DNA of 64,000 bases from Corticium candelabrum (Eukaryota > Porifera > Homoscleromorpha > Homosclerophorida > Plakinidae). Made by a program: the position numbers and the translations under genes. Below are positions 35,301 through 45,001 of this stretch, piece by piece. How positions within the stretch are numbered: position 1 is the first letter of the stretch; each line of letters starts with the position of its first letter. Under the pieces are notes generated by a model. It did no database searches. It saw only the letters and a list, made by a program, of their open reading frames with translations, and was not told the DNA's origin. The stretch is taken from assembly GCF_963422355.1 (NCBI RefSeq), contig NC_085101.1, positions 1,286,701 through 1,350,700 of the forward strand. The letters are read 5' to 3'.

Positions 35301-38300
35301 CAATACTGGGCAAGCACTTCTTCGGTTTGGTATGGATGCTGGTGATCAAATTCTCAGGGAGCACCTTGCAACTGCACCTAGAAATGCGCAATATCATTCT
35401 CCAACTATCCAAAATGATTTAATTGCAGCTGCTGGCCAATGGATACAGAAAAAATCGTTTAGGAAGTTAAAGATGCCACGTTCTTTGCAGTATGTGCAGA
35501 CGAGGTTGCTGATGCGGCCAACAAGAAACAGCTTGCACTCATCATTCGGTTTGTTGATAAATCAGGTCTTATTCAGGAAGACGTCTTGGAGTTTTTGCAT
35601 TGTGCTTCTGGCGTTAGTGGCGAGGCAATTGGCCAGAATATACTGTGTGTGCTTGAAAAGCACTCCCTTGATGTCAATATTCTAGGTGAACAAGGTTATG
35701 ACGGAGCAAGGAATATGGCGGGAAAGTATCAAGGAGCCCCTGCTCGCATTCAGCGCAATCGTCCTAAAGCAATTTATGTCCGCTGTGCAGCTCACATCCT
35801 CAACCTATGTATCGTTGCTGCTTGTAAGGTGCATGGGATTCGCAACATGCAAGGCACTTTAGATCAGATATACCTTTTCTTCAGTTTGTCTCCAAAACGA
35901 GTACAAGAGCTTCAGGTACATATAAAAGAGCTACATGTAGATCAAGGTCGAAGAACAAAACTGGTTAACACATGTAAAACTTGTTGGGTTGCCAGAATGG
36001 AATCTTTCCAAGTTTTTATGGAACTATTGCCTTCGGTAGTCACTACACTGGAAAATTTTCAGCACTGGTCAAGATTGGAATGTAGAGTCATCTACTAAAG
36101 CTGCAACTCTTCTGACTTCAATCACGCAGTTCGAGTTTATAATGGCGTTGTTAGTAGCACATGCCTGCTATGGCTTTGTGAAGAGTTTGACAGTTTTCTT
36201 GCAAGGCAGATCCCGAGACATCTACTCCGCCTATGTTGAAGTTGATAGCGTCACGACTGCTCTGCATGAAGTAAGAGAAGACATCAATACTTTTCACAAA
36301 ACATTGTACGCCACTGCAGTTGCTTTGGCGGAGACGGTGAATGCTTCATTACCTTCAATTCCACACCGTTGTGCTTGACAGATGTTTAGAAGTAATGTGT
36401 CGGCCATAATCCCGGAAGATTGCTATAGAAGGGATTTAAAAGTTCCATTTCTGGATGAAATGATAGCACATATTAATAGTTGCTTCCCTGAAATTCAGAA
36501 GAAGGCGATGATGGCTCTGTCGCTCGTTCCGTCTGTCCTAATGAGTCCAGAGCATGAGCAAAGCACGACGGACCTTGCACACCAGCTTGCCGAGTTCTAC
36601 GCAGACGACCTCCCCCAATCCATCAACACTTCAGCAGGAGCTACACGTATGGAAGTGGAAGTGGAAGAGCTTCTCAGCTGAGCGACCTTCGTTGCTTTCA
36701 TAGTCTCTTTTCCATGCTAATGAGACTATGTTTCCAAACATCTGCCAGTTGTTGCGAATTGTCTCTACCTTGACAGTCACCAGCTGTGAATGCGAGAGGA
36801 TCATTAGCGTTCTACGGAGGCTTAAGACATACCTGCGTACAACAATGGCTGAGGAGAGACTGACTGGGTTGGCACTCATGCACGTTGACTATGGCATGGA
36901 TCGGAATTTAGATGAAATTATTAAGATACTTTCCAGACAACATCCTCGTAGAATGCTTCTGCAGGATACTTTAGTTAGTGACAAAGAAGGTTCAGAGTAA
37001 TAGATTATCTTCAGACCAGTTCCCTATAGTGCAAATACGTATGACGTTGTTGGAGTCTATGCGTACGCACACTCGCGACCTAATACTGGCTAGTGACTGT
37101 TAAATATTTAAGATAGAGGGCAAATCATTAAGAAAAGCTAAATTTACCGGCGATCCACGCATTGTAGGCTTGGCTATTGCCGTATCAAATCCGGAAACCC
37201 TCTTTCCATATTTTGGGTCATTTCTGGCTACGCCCCTGTACTAGAGACGCTGTTTTTTTTTAATAAGGCGCAATTTCTTCTATAGACAGTGGGGGCTCAA
37301 TTCAGTGGCTATATGCTGCAGAAGAGAAACTCTTGTATATTGAGCGGTTAAAATAGTACAATCTCCATAAATTTCTAATACAGCGATTGCACTCACGTGA
37401 GCTAAGCTGACCACCGCACGCGTGGAGGACAGCCGAAACATTTTTGATAAGTTAGAAACCTATTATTCCCGGTTATAGCAACAGATTGTTAGATTGCGAC
37501 AGCCGACGTCGCTACAATGCTAAATTGCAGTACGCTGATGGTCGAGACCTTTACGAAATTTCCATCAGCGAGTTGTCCGAGAACTTCTACTTGTGGCCGC
37601 GGCATCCACGCCGGATGAAATGTTTTCTCTGAAAGCAGACTAATTTGAAATCTGAATGCCGTATATTGCTTGCCAGTTTTCCCTGAAGACAGTGCAACGG
37701 CTTCTTTAGCCTGTCAACATCTTCGGACGACAACTCTAGTAGGTCTGCACGCATGCTACCGCTCACATTGTTATGATTTTCAGTTTCACCTGTTAATTTC
37801 GCTTGCACATGCATCGCAATCAAGTGGAGGAACGGTTTCGACGTCATTTTCTAATCGCAGTCTCTTTGCATTCTTTTGCTTTACTCGTTCGTACCGTTCT
37901 GTCGTCAATGAATGTCTTTGACGAATATCGAAGTTTTTGACTAGGAACCTAATCCGGATTCGTTTCGTCTTCCGTTGCAGAAGCTTATGAAGTGATCGGA
38001 ACAGACGCTTGTGTACTAAACTGATCTGTTTTAGGTTTAGAGCAGTGCTCAAGGCTCCTCGTCGCCGTTTCGTCAGTTTTTGAAATTTCTTGGCTTTGAC
38101 TATCACAATCGCTGGCCAACAAACGAAACCAATGTCTCTGTCACGATCGGCACGGTTGCCGCAGCCCAAGACAGCACAGAAGTTTTTATCGGATATGAAG
38201 GTCCCGAATGTCCTCCAGCACGCACATGAGTAGGTTCACGCCTACTGCAAAACCGGAGATAGACATACAAAACCTGAATACGAGAATTGTGGTTGTCTTG

Positions 38301-41300
38301 AAATTTGCGAGTATAGAACTAACCTTTGTTAGAACGTATAAAATCTGTTTTCTGATCGTTTTCACGTTTCGACTACTACGTTTTTTCGGTCACCTCTATC
38401 TGATTTCGATAGGAAAATTAATATCGATCGACTAGAACCGTACGTAACCAGTGGTGTACGCGAGATGGTATCATTTTGAGCCCAGATACACTAATTATAG
38501 ATCTCATAAAGAAAAATGAATTGACATATAAGCCACTCTGTATAATGTTTACTTTTCTTACCAAGTATGAGCAGTACTTTTCTAGTACGAATACTTGAAA
38601 ATCTGCTGTACTTACCGTCAATATTTCTTCAATCTTATCAAGAGTAAATGGTATCGGTATCTAGAGCTGTCTTTCTGTAAGACTTTCTTGCAAAATTCCC
38701 CATTATCAAGGCTTACCTAAATGACATGTTTTTGTTTGAGTAATAATTTATCGTTGTTAGTTTTAGTATGCGAAAAGAAACGTTTAGAGCACCCAGGTAC
38801 TACAGATGTCGTTCTATAGTTTACATCTGGAATTGTAACTTTCGACCAATCAGCGGCAAAAGGATCGAGCAGACTGAATGTGAAAATTATGCGAAATGGG
38901 AATGTTTTTTAAATTTGTAGTACAGTGTACACGCTAGACGGCGAATTTACACCAATGAATGTGTCGTGAAATCTAATCATACGACTTAAGTTCATTTTGT
39001 TTGATTTCCCCTTTTAATTAATGATATCGTGAGATCATGCCAAGATACCGGTATAGTTAACTCTTAATAAGTCTGTACCTTCAAGCTGGTCATTTATTAC
39101 CCATACACGGTTAGCAAATTCAATAATAGCGTTCTGTGATCAAGCTATAGCATTGATCTCATTTATAAGTTAATATTAAAACCTATAGATAATAATTTTG
39201 ACATCCAGCAATTTAGGTGTGGCTACTCCGCTGTGATAACATTGGAGTAGGAATCTGGGAATGGAGGGCTGAAGCCTCATCGCTCAGTGTAGGAATTTAA
39301 ATTTTCTGTGCCGGTAACTTTTGCAAATTTGTCTTGCAAGGGAAGCAGTTTTTGTCTACTCATGATCACATTCACGGTAGAGCCCCTCGCTCGTGAACAT
39401 ATTCCTACGCCACTGGTCATAAGAACATTCTGGCAATGCCTCGGACATCAAAAAGCTGACTTTACGAGATAAGTATATCGTTTTTATCAGCTGCTACTGC
39501 AATGCAGTGCCATGATGCACAAGCTAGATATGACAACTTTTACCACAGTAAGTATTCACCTTGAATTTAGAGAAAGCAAACTAAACTTTTGTCGGATTTT
39601 AGTGATAGATTCTTGGTAACATTAGTGATAGGCCCTAAGTGAGCAAACATGACACTGTATGGTTTGTGGGTTAAAATGATTCCACTAGTAAACAGTACTG
39701 CCCAAGGAAGGACCACTGTTATAGACTCGACCATGTACTTCTGTTATTCACAAAAATATGCACATCGAGCAAGCTTAGTGCAGTATAGATACTTAGACAA
39801 AGTTTAATATACTGACACATTATGTGTAAGAATATATAGATTTAAGCTCATATAGTTGTAAACATATCTGCGTAAAAGAATGTTGATTCACACAAGTGTC
39901 TTTAATTATGTAGGGTCTGTCATGGCAGTGGACGCGTTCCAAACGGAATATAGTCTAACCCTCTCACTTTCAAGAGTAACAAATATTACAGGCTGAACAG
40001 GCAGTCATGCATGCATATAGACGGAAAACAAATATAACATTTTTAGACAAATATAGACAAAATGTACAACAAGTTAATGGATAACCCATTACTTTAAAAT
40101 GCATTGTTATGTGAAAAACGTAAAAACAAAGTAAACCTTAACAAATTTAAATATGAAAATTAATTTATACGAGTAGATGGATCTTCAATCTTTATATATA
40201 CTATAAAACAAAACTGAAATGTTTAATTCATTTTGCGTTTGATTGCAGAAATTTGGGATTTGAGTCTTTTTATTGTGTGTCGGTTACTAAAATGGTTACG
40301 CAGCATCTATTTATTCATTTTTAGGGTTCAACAGGTCCTGTTGGCCCATCTGGACCAAAAGGATCAAGCGGGGACAAGGTAGATAAATATACATTGCTGA
40401 ACGATGTAGCCGCATTTGTGTATTATTATTATATGTAAATTTTGAATAGGGACAAAAAGGAAGTATGGGGCCAAGAGGTATTGAAGGAGCAGATGGAGAT
40501 CCTGTGAGACACAATCAATACAGATATCTAAATTACACAATTTCCATTAGAATGCAATGTCAATTACAAGTTACATTTTAGTACTAAATAATCATACTAG
40601 AAATTTAAAGTATGGAATTTATCTATTTATATCTTTAAGAATAATTACCAACATATTCAAGTAATGTTATACTTAGATTAGGCAAACAAAGATGTTAGGT
40701 AGAATATAACATTGAATTATTATAAGTTTTATTATGTAGCGTTGTTTGGTCTAGGGGTCAGCCGGTCACACTGGACCAGTTGGTCCACGAGGCGTGAAAG
40801 GAGACAAGGTAGCAACTTGTCAACTTTGAACATTGAGTTTATTATACTCAAGATATATTTGGATATATAGGGACTGAAGGGGATACCAGGTATAACAGGA
40901 CCGAGAGGTCCACAAGGCGTTCCCGGAGAACCAGTATTATATTTAATTTATTAAGTAAATTTAATTAACGTTTCAAAAGTTTTAATTATTTTAGATAGAC
41001 CAGGAGACGCTTGAAAAGTACTTTAATCCTGTGAAAGCGCTACAGACAGAGGTAGGTCATTGTCAAGTTCGGACGAGCGTGCAGTACTATGCTACAGTTT
41101 AATAAAGCAACATTTTGCAAACTAGGTATTTGCATTTAATTACTGGCTTTATTTTATTTAGTTGTGTTAGTCAAATAAATTTAGCAAATTGGAATTTGGT
41201 TTGATAAACAAAATTTTTGTTGTTTTTGCTTTAGCTAGAAACAGAAAAGTTTAAAGTCACGTGACTTAACTCGAAACGTAATTAAATTCTATTTTTCTAG

Positions 41301-44300
41301 AAAGACTTTCGGTCTGCGGGCTACCTAGCTTGCTTAATAATTACTATACCTGTTACAATCAGTAATGTGGCAGTGGCAGATCCAGGCATGAGCACAATTG
41401 GCACGTGCCGGCCCCTAAACTAGTGCAGAAGAGCTCCGCCCTCAATTGTTGTGGCTCTAGGTATAATCTTGTGGCTCCTCTGACTATACGGTTACAGTAA
41501 GTGTTGAAAGAAGTAACTCAGCCCTCGCGTATAATCAAGACTGAGTTTCGCAGCACTATGAGCGAAGATAGGCTCAACGACCTGGTTTTATACTCTTTTT
41601 TGCGTACTAGAATATTCCGTTAGACTACATGCACCGTTGTGATTGAATTATTTGCCTGGATGAATTCGAGACTTGTACCAATGTTATTGTTATTTATACG
41701 AACTTACTAAAGAAACCGCTTGAAGTTACGTCTAAAATATTTTATTGGAAGATCGGTGTGTGTCGAAATGAATGAACTGAATATCGTTGTCTATAGCTAT
41801 GAGACATACTAACTAGTAGGCTTAATTAATTAATTAATGCCCTTTTACAGATTGCATGTTCCTTATGTACTGCAGTGCATGCTGTCCTGTGAATCACAGC
41901 TTGCGTAGAAACAGCGACTATGCATCACGTCGGTTGTTTCCACACCTACTTTTGTCTTTAAGCAGTCACTAATTTCATATAACGAAATTCACGTTCAAGA
42001 GAAAGTATATGACAGTAAGGCACAAATCATGTCATTACTAAAATATAAAATCGTGTCATTACCCTAAGCCCGGATTTCCTGGCTAAGGGTGTAGTAATCG
42101 TTCGATGACCGACAACTGACAGTATTTATACTCAATTAGTGCAGATGCAAATGCAGCTATTCCGACCAATAAACGAGAAGTGGTGTCATTACCGACCAAT
42201 AGACGAACGTGATGTCATCATGAGGCTCAATCTCTCTTTGTTGGTGTAGCTGCAGCTTTTAGCTAGAGAAGCGGCCCAAGCAACGGGACGCCTAGAGAAG
42301 CTGTACACAGAACAAGACGCTTAAATTCTTGTGAGCTGAATATTTGGTGGTGAGGTGCTTGTTTTGCTCTACATTTCTAACATATCTTTCCCACCAACAA
42401 ACAGACCAATGATTACGAGCGTTACTTCATCACGTAAGGCGAAGATGGCCACCCGGCCTAGCGTCGAGGTTCTCCGACTTGTAACATTTGGCTTGTTCCA
42501 GCACTTGGAAACAATTACACGTGTAACGTGCATGTTTTCCCCCATTCCGACTACTACCAGACGTCTAGAATAGCTGCACAAACAACCAGACGTCTAGACA
42601 AGCTATGCTAACAAGCAGACGTCTAGAGAAGCTGCAGAAACAACCAGACGTCTACATTCTTGTGAGCTGGAGAATCGGTGGTGAGCTGCATGTTTATTCT
42701 ACATTTGTAACTCGCCCACCAACAAGCAGAACAATGATCACGCGCGTTACTTCATCACGTAAGGCGAAGATGGCCAGCTGGCCTAGCGCCGACTTGTAAC
42801 ATTTGGCTTGTTGCAACACTTCGAAACAACCTGATCTACATTTGTAACGTGCATGTCTTCCTCCATTACGACAACAACCTGCAGACGTCTAGATTGTTGT
42901 GAGCTGGAAAATCGGTGGCTAGCTGTTTCTTTGTTGTACTTGAGTGTTTAGCACTTAGAAACAACGCCTAATCTAGCTTCATTTGTAGCGTTCATGTTTT
43001 CCCACATCTAATTTAGTTTTGGCTCTGGTGTTACCTATGCCACGCCTAAAACCGCTCATAGTGGCTCCTTACGACCTCAAGAGCTGCACAAACAATCAGA
43101 CGCCTAGAGAAGTTGCGCAAAGAACCAGACGTCTAGAGAGCAAAGATTGTAACATTATGCTTGTTCCATCAATAGTGTCATCTTCTGAAAGCTCAAAACA
43201 TTGTAGGTACATCAAATCGTGTTTTGTTCACTGAAAATCAGTGCTGCTTTTCTATCTAGCCGAAAGATAGTTTTCGTATGTGCTCTAGACTTTCGCTGTG
43301 CGTGGCGGTTTGTATAGCGCGACTAATTACCTACAAGGTGCATAACGGCCGAGGGTTTGCACTTCTAATGCTTCTTCGTTACTAAATTCTTTGCTCAAAA
43401 GTAATGTCCTAACTATTCATAATGATACCTGTCCAGATGTCGAGTCACGCGGTGAAGCTGTGACGTCATAATGGTGATGACGTCATACCAGTTTGTAAGC
43501 GCTTGTGCCCCTTCAGCCAAAACTCTGGATTCGCAACTGGAAAATGGCACATCTTTCTTTACTCCAATCAACGAACAGTATTTGCGATATGTCGTACGTG
43601 GCTGTAACGCACAGAAAATGAATAAACCGCCAGAAAATCAGCGGAAAGAGAACAGTGTAATTCGTGTTGAGATTGCCAAATATTCATGAAAATCAACATC
43701 AGAACTTACTTTTCTTTAAATGCTAACGCGAAATCAATGACTTTCACGTCTTAAGACATTTATACAGGGGAATTAACTTAGCATCGCGTAACTAGAGAAG
43801 CGATATTTGTGTCCCGTATGTGATAACTCTCGTTACTTCTTACCGGTACTGTACAGACTATACTTACGGACTTTGCGATTACATAAAACGACAGCCACTT
43901 TGTACGATTTTATATAGATTTTTCTAGTGCCTCGTATCAAAAAAGAGTGCATGTTTAACTCGTAATTTTCGCCACCATCCAATCGTAGTTTACAGAATTA
44001 AGGTTTATGGTTGTAAAAACGACGATATAAACACAGTAATCGACGGTATAAATCCAACTTTAATTACTACATGTATAGTTGGTCAATATAGCTGACGTTG
44101 TGTGTTGCTAGGTATCTAACCTGAAACTCACTTTGCAGTCTTTGGTACGCAATCATACAAATTTTCTATTTACTCACTTTCAGATAATGATGTTGAATTT
44201 CAGGCAAGTAACGATCAACCCGCTGCTCATTTACACGGGAATAGTAATGGTGGCACAAAAAGTAGTGGTAAAGTTGTTGTTCTTCTACAATTTACAATTT

Positions 44301-44719
44301 AAAAAATATATTAAACTAATGCATTTTGGGGTTGTTGATTGCAATCAGGCAGCATTATTACGGACTGGTATACTGGTAGCGGTCAGTGGTATTCTCCTAT
44401 TCTGAGAGGTGGAATGACATACAGTAACGGATACATTACCGTGTCGAAAGATGGACTTTACTATATCTACGGAAAGATATGGTTTGATCCACATTCGGGA
44501 CAAACACAATCTGGATTCTACATCTACTTGAACAGTCAAATTGTTGATTTTACCTACCAGTACCTTCAATCACCTAATAATTATCAAGATTACACTCGTT
44601 ATTCTGGTCTTCTAAGAATGGTCAGCAAAGGAGACAGGATCTATATGAAGTTTGTCTATACTGTATATGCTTATATGAATCCGCAATACGCTCAGTTTGG
44701 AGCCTTTCGTGTTGCTTAA
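25917..44719 (+). CDS. Secreted collagen-TNF fusion protein, 11 exons
   Basis: Joined exons encode about 315 residues: signal peptide (MLKFMLVVCALA), short linker, 44 uninterrupted Gly-X-Y triplets including the last of exon 1, a 19-residue linker and a TNF homology domain. Exons: 25917-26027, 26115-26150, 26224-26259, 26316-26360, 40325-40378, 40450-40503, 40755-40808, 40871-40933, 40995-41051, 44204-44267, 44349-44719. All introns are GT-AG and all but the last are phase 0. Collagen exons are 36, 36, 45, 54, 54, 54 and 63 bp. This plan matches ectodysplasin-like TNF ligands: trimerising, secreted or shed. An in-frame ATG exists at 25,815, but the one at 25,917 directly precedes the signal peptide. 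Extra exons hidden in the 14-kb fourth intron or the 3-kb ninth intron cannot be ruled out. Confidence 0.8.
26625..27130. mobile_element. Possible Helitron-like segment in intron 4
   Basis: Begins at an AT-repeat, then AAAGGAGAGGTGTCTGTCTG with repeated CTGTC/CGTCTG words and a GC-rich body. Many Helitron-type elements start with a similar TCTATATATA..GTCTGTCTG stretch, but no 3' hairpin-CTRR end was found. The segment interrupts the block duplicated at 9,290. Confidence 0.25.
27137..28334 (-). pseudogene. hAT transposase N-terminal fragment (ZMYM1-like)
   Basis: Minus strand from the terminal repeat at 28,334 (reversed CAGGGCCGTCGGAGGAGC). Decayed frames resemble the TTF/ZMYM-type N-terminal region, with HYDEAKDVAFCHFC near 27,850 and FCYWKNATEKLKTHEASNVH near 27,740. 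The start of the catalytic core is at 27,367-27,137, with VGDDNLDAHEEFIALYEV and IKDTLLRMDLSLARARG. The second catalytic Asp and everything after it are missing, cut at about 27,137 where the preceding GC-rich segment begins. Confidence 0.75.
28337..29040 (-). mobile_element. Gypsy fragment with integrase C-terminus (copy 2)
   Basis: Second copy of 9,795-10,480. Minus strand 28,858-28,670 reads YDRSTKRRTFSAGDEVLILL followed by ATESNKLLM, the segment that precedes the GPY/F module in gypsy integrases; the expected RGPY itself is one frame away. The copy in the dead collagen block is separated from exon 4 by unrelated DNA, here by a hAT piece. Confidence 0.65.
29041..29833. other. No gene seen
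   Basis: Intronic sequence of the collagen-TNF gene. A short GAC triplet run lies at 29,559-29,573. No family could be recognised. Confidence 0.4.
29834..30058 (-). other. Orphan open frame at the edge of the GC-richer cluster
   Basis: A 74-codon minus frame (MLVQVQIVPGRMKC, SIKGVKMLLDELYC). Composition is protein-like, but nothing was recognised. It may belong with the decayed ORFs that follow. Confidence 0.2.
30234..30652 (-). pseudogene. Decayed orphan gene, minus strand
   Basis: Two overlapping minus frames (30,630-30,409 and 30,455-30,234) read on from one another after a shift near 30,420: FLFTLSERTVSFDECPNLAV, then LELDKKSLDKILQRLRLDIL. Both have normal protein composition and together give about 135 residues ending KNLEVL-like. 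Unrecognised. Its neighbours are equally compact, on both strands, and richer in GC than the flanking DNA, so an endogenised virus or replicon is a reasonable suspicion. Confidence 0.35.
30666..31530 (+). pseudogene. Decayed orphan gene, plus strand
   Basis: Protein-like segments in shifting plus frames: VVSWTKYGKGRRIHTTADVQ near 30,870, VVLVEGVEEPVDYGSAST near 31,185, VSLKEALAGVDGTVVGYV near 31,320 and FLRDSRPKIEELCKTVC near 31,425. At least two frameshifts and one in-frame TGA near 31,370 separate them. GC content is clearly above the surrounding intron. I do not recognise the family. A GTGGGT near 31,532 could be a splice donor, but the damage makes this moot. Confidence 0.35.
31590..31760 (+). 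repeat. Pyrimidine-rich CTAC/CTGC tetranucleotide repeat
   Basis: Runs of CTACCTGCCTGCCTGCCTAC, repeated degenerately three times. Simple sequence. Confidence 0.8.
31990..33967 (-). pseudogene. Decayed orphan protein with Rep-like motif spacing
   Basis: Minus-strand frames 33,967-33,734, 33,729-33,004, 32,972-32,442 and 32,429-32,016 follow one another and probably come from one gene of ~650 codons, broken by a shift near 33,750, a TGA near 33,550, a shift near 33,000 and a TAA near 32,440. Notable blocks are ISDVFVDDLFVWS, NGIGFYCIDCTRD, KLYNKFVC and GICRGEVSLYG. The order of a xxDxTRD block, a YNK block and a RxExxLY block recalls rolling-circle replication initiators of the Rep_trans/phage-CRI type, and I have a faint memory of similar unassigned proteins in cnidarian genomes. 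That is inference only. A GC of near 50% sets the region apart from the ~38% flanks. Confidence 0.4.
33978..34302. other. No gene seen
   Basis: Spacer between the orphan cluster and the hAT element. It ends in a ~53-bp sequence (34,250-34,302) that recurs directly at 37,265-37,317, beyond the hAT. Confidence 0.4.
34303..37238 (+). mobile_element. Complete 2.9-kb hAT element (ZMYM1-like family)
   Basis: Terminal inverted repeats are CAGGGGCGTAGCCAG at the left and the exact reverse complement at the right, diverging only after 15 bp. TACTA flanks both ends as a partial match to an 8-bp hAT target duplication. The transposase fills the middle on the plus strand. It sits in intron 4 of the collagen-TNF gene in the same orientation as that gene. 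Confidence 0.9.
34780..37000 (+). pseudogene. hAT transposase with frameshifts
   Basis: Domains in order: DUF4371/TTF-type region (GGFCMNCVVFAKGRSSLRQL near 34,945; AVIFCGRQNIALRGHHES near 35,208), first catalytic Asp in AVCADEVADAANKKQL (near 35,495), second in GEQGYDGARNMAGKYQGAPA (near 35,690), RCAAHILNLCIVAAC (near 35,782), and the C-terminal dimerisation domain TSCECERIISVLRRLKTYL (near 36,780) followed by ERLTGLALMHVDYG. Frames change near 34,930, 35,160, 35,300, 35,470-35,590, 36,070 and 36,690, and there is a stop near 36,378. It belongs to the hAT lineage annotated as zinc finger MYM-type 1-like in many animals. Too damaged to make an active enzyme. Confidence 0.85.
37590..38190 (-). 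pseudogene. THAP zinc-finger relic
   Basis: The minus strand begins SDKNFCAVLGCGNRADRDRD, the CxxxC start of a THAP domain; the expected ATG is ATA. KKFQKLTKRRRGAL follows, then in a shifted frame VCSDHFIS, the C..H pair of the domain, and in a third frame ETNPD followed by a stop and VPSQKL, where family members have NPDWVPS. So the THAP order is complete but spread over three frames. THAP domains bind DNA and occur in P-element-type transposases and derived host genes. No transposase follows downstream to 37,590. Confidence 0.7.
38200..40324. other. Intron 4, distal part
   Basis: AT-rich intronic sequence without a recognised gene, containing one hAT-type MITE listed separately. Confidence 0.5.
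39240..39415. mobile_element. ~175-bp hAT-type MITE
   Basis: Left end CATTGGAGTAGGAATCTG pairs with the reversed right end CAGTGGCGTAGGAATATG. Flanks GTGATAAC and GTCATAAG match at 6 of 8 positions, consistent with an aged 8-bp target duplication. Confidence 0.55.
40325..41051 (+). CDS. Collagen-TNF exons 5-9: collagen repeats and linker
   Basis: Four Gly-X-Y exons of 54, 54, 54 and 63 bp (for example GSAGHTGPVGPRGVKGDK) and a 57-bp exon, IDQETLEKYFNPVKALQTE, which is probably a short amphipathic helix linking to the TNF head. The next exon lies 3.15 kb downstream across an intron holding a hAT relic and a tandem repeat. Confidence 0.85.
41365..41600 (+). pseudogene. hAT relic: left terminus plus dimerisation-domain scrap
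   Basis: The left end CAGTGGCAGATCCAGGCATG near 41,371 matches the terminus of the element at 3782. A short plus frame further on reads IIKTEFRSTMSEDRLNDLVL (near 41,540), the hAT C-terminal motif. No right terminus was found, so most of the element is gone. Confidence 0.6.
42270..43150 (+). repeat. Nested tandem repeat with CAGACGTCTAGA core
   Basis: Roughly three units of about 250-330 bp share blocks such as TTCATCACGTAAGGCGAAGA, GTAACATTTGGCTTGTT and TTGTGAGCTGGA. Within the first, a 29-bp subunit (CCAGACGTCTAGA..AGCTG..AACAA) is repeated four times between 42,551 and 42,660. The AGACGTCT core is palindromic. Confidence 0.8.
43151..44203. other. Intron 9, distal part; no gene seen
   Basis: Intronic sequence leading to the TNF exons. 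A 72-codon plus frame at 43,471 has no recognisable features. Confidence 0.4.
44204..44719 (+). CDS. Collagen-TNF exons 10-11: TNF homology domain
   Basis: Starts PAAHLHGN, the A strand of TNF domains, then ILRGGMTYSNGYITVSKDG and LYYIYGKIWF, the most conserved TNF block, and ends GAFRVA at the stop. A receptor-binding trimer is expected. Relative to C1q heads, the LYYIY and FGAF blocks fit TNF better. The acceptor at 44,203 is chosen over AG at 44,183 because only it gives the TNF frame. No TM segment follows, so the protein is secreted. A polyadenylation-type AATTAA lies near 44,845. Confidence 0.85.
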
Positions 44720-45001
44720 CCTGCGCAATATCTTTTGCAATGACGTTAACTAATTGTTGTTCCTTTGTCATTGATTGCAGTTTGTGCATGTAAAGTACGT
44801 GTGGTCTCGTACTTGATGCATGTCTTGTGAATTTTGTCTAGAGTAATTAAACGTTTACTGACAGCACTTATATACAGGGTCGGTCACTTTTAACTGTCCT
44901 GGGGAGCGGGCATTCTATGGAATAAATCCTACATGATACCCATGACCCCTGGTTATGGCAAAGTATCTAAATCGTTAACCCACCCGGGAATGTTTATAAA
45001 A

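Noticed and set aside
38449..39415. Longer hAT starting at CAGTGGTGTACGC near 38,449
   Set aside because: The right terminus at 39,415 pairs better with 39,240, and flanks of the longer candidate share no target duplication.
42551..42660. CRISPR-like direct repeats
   Set aside because: The 29-bp units abut without spacers and degenerate; this is a minisatellite.
44133..44405. 90-residue hydrophobic plus frame before the TNF exon
   Set aside because: It is a shadow frame of exon 10 and its intron; only the frame with PAAHLHGN gives a TNF domain.
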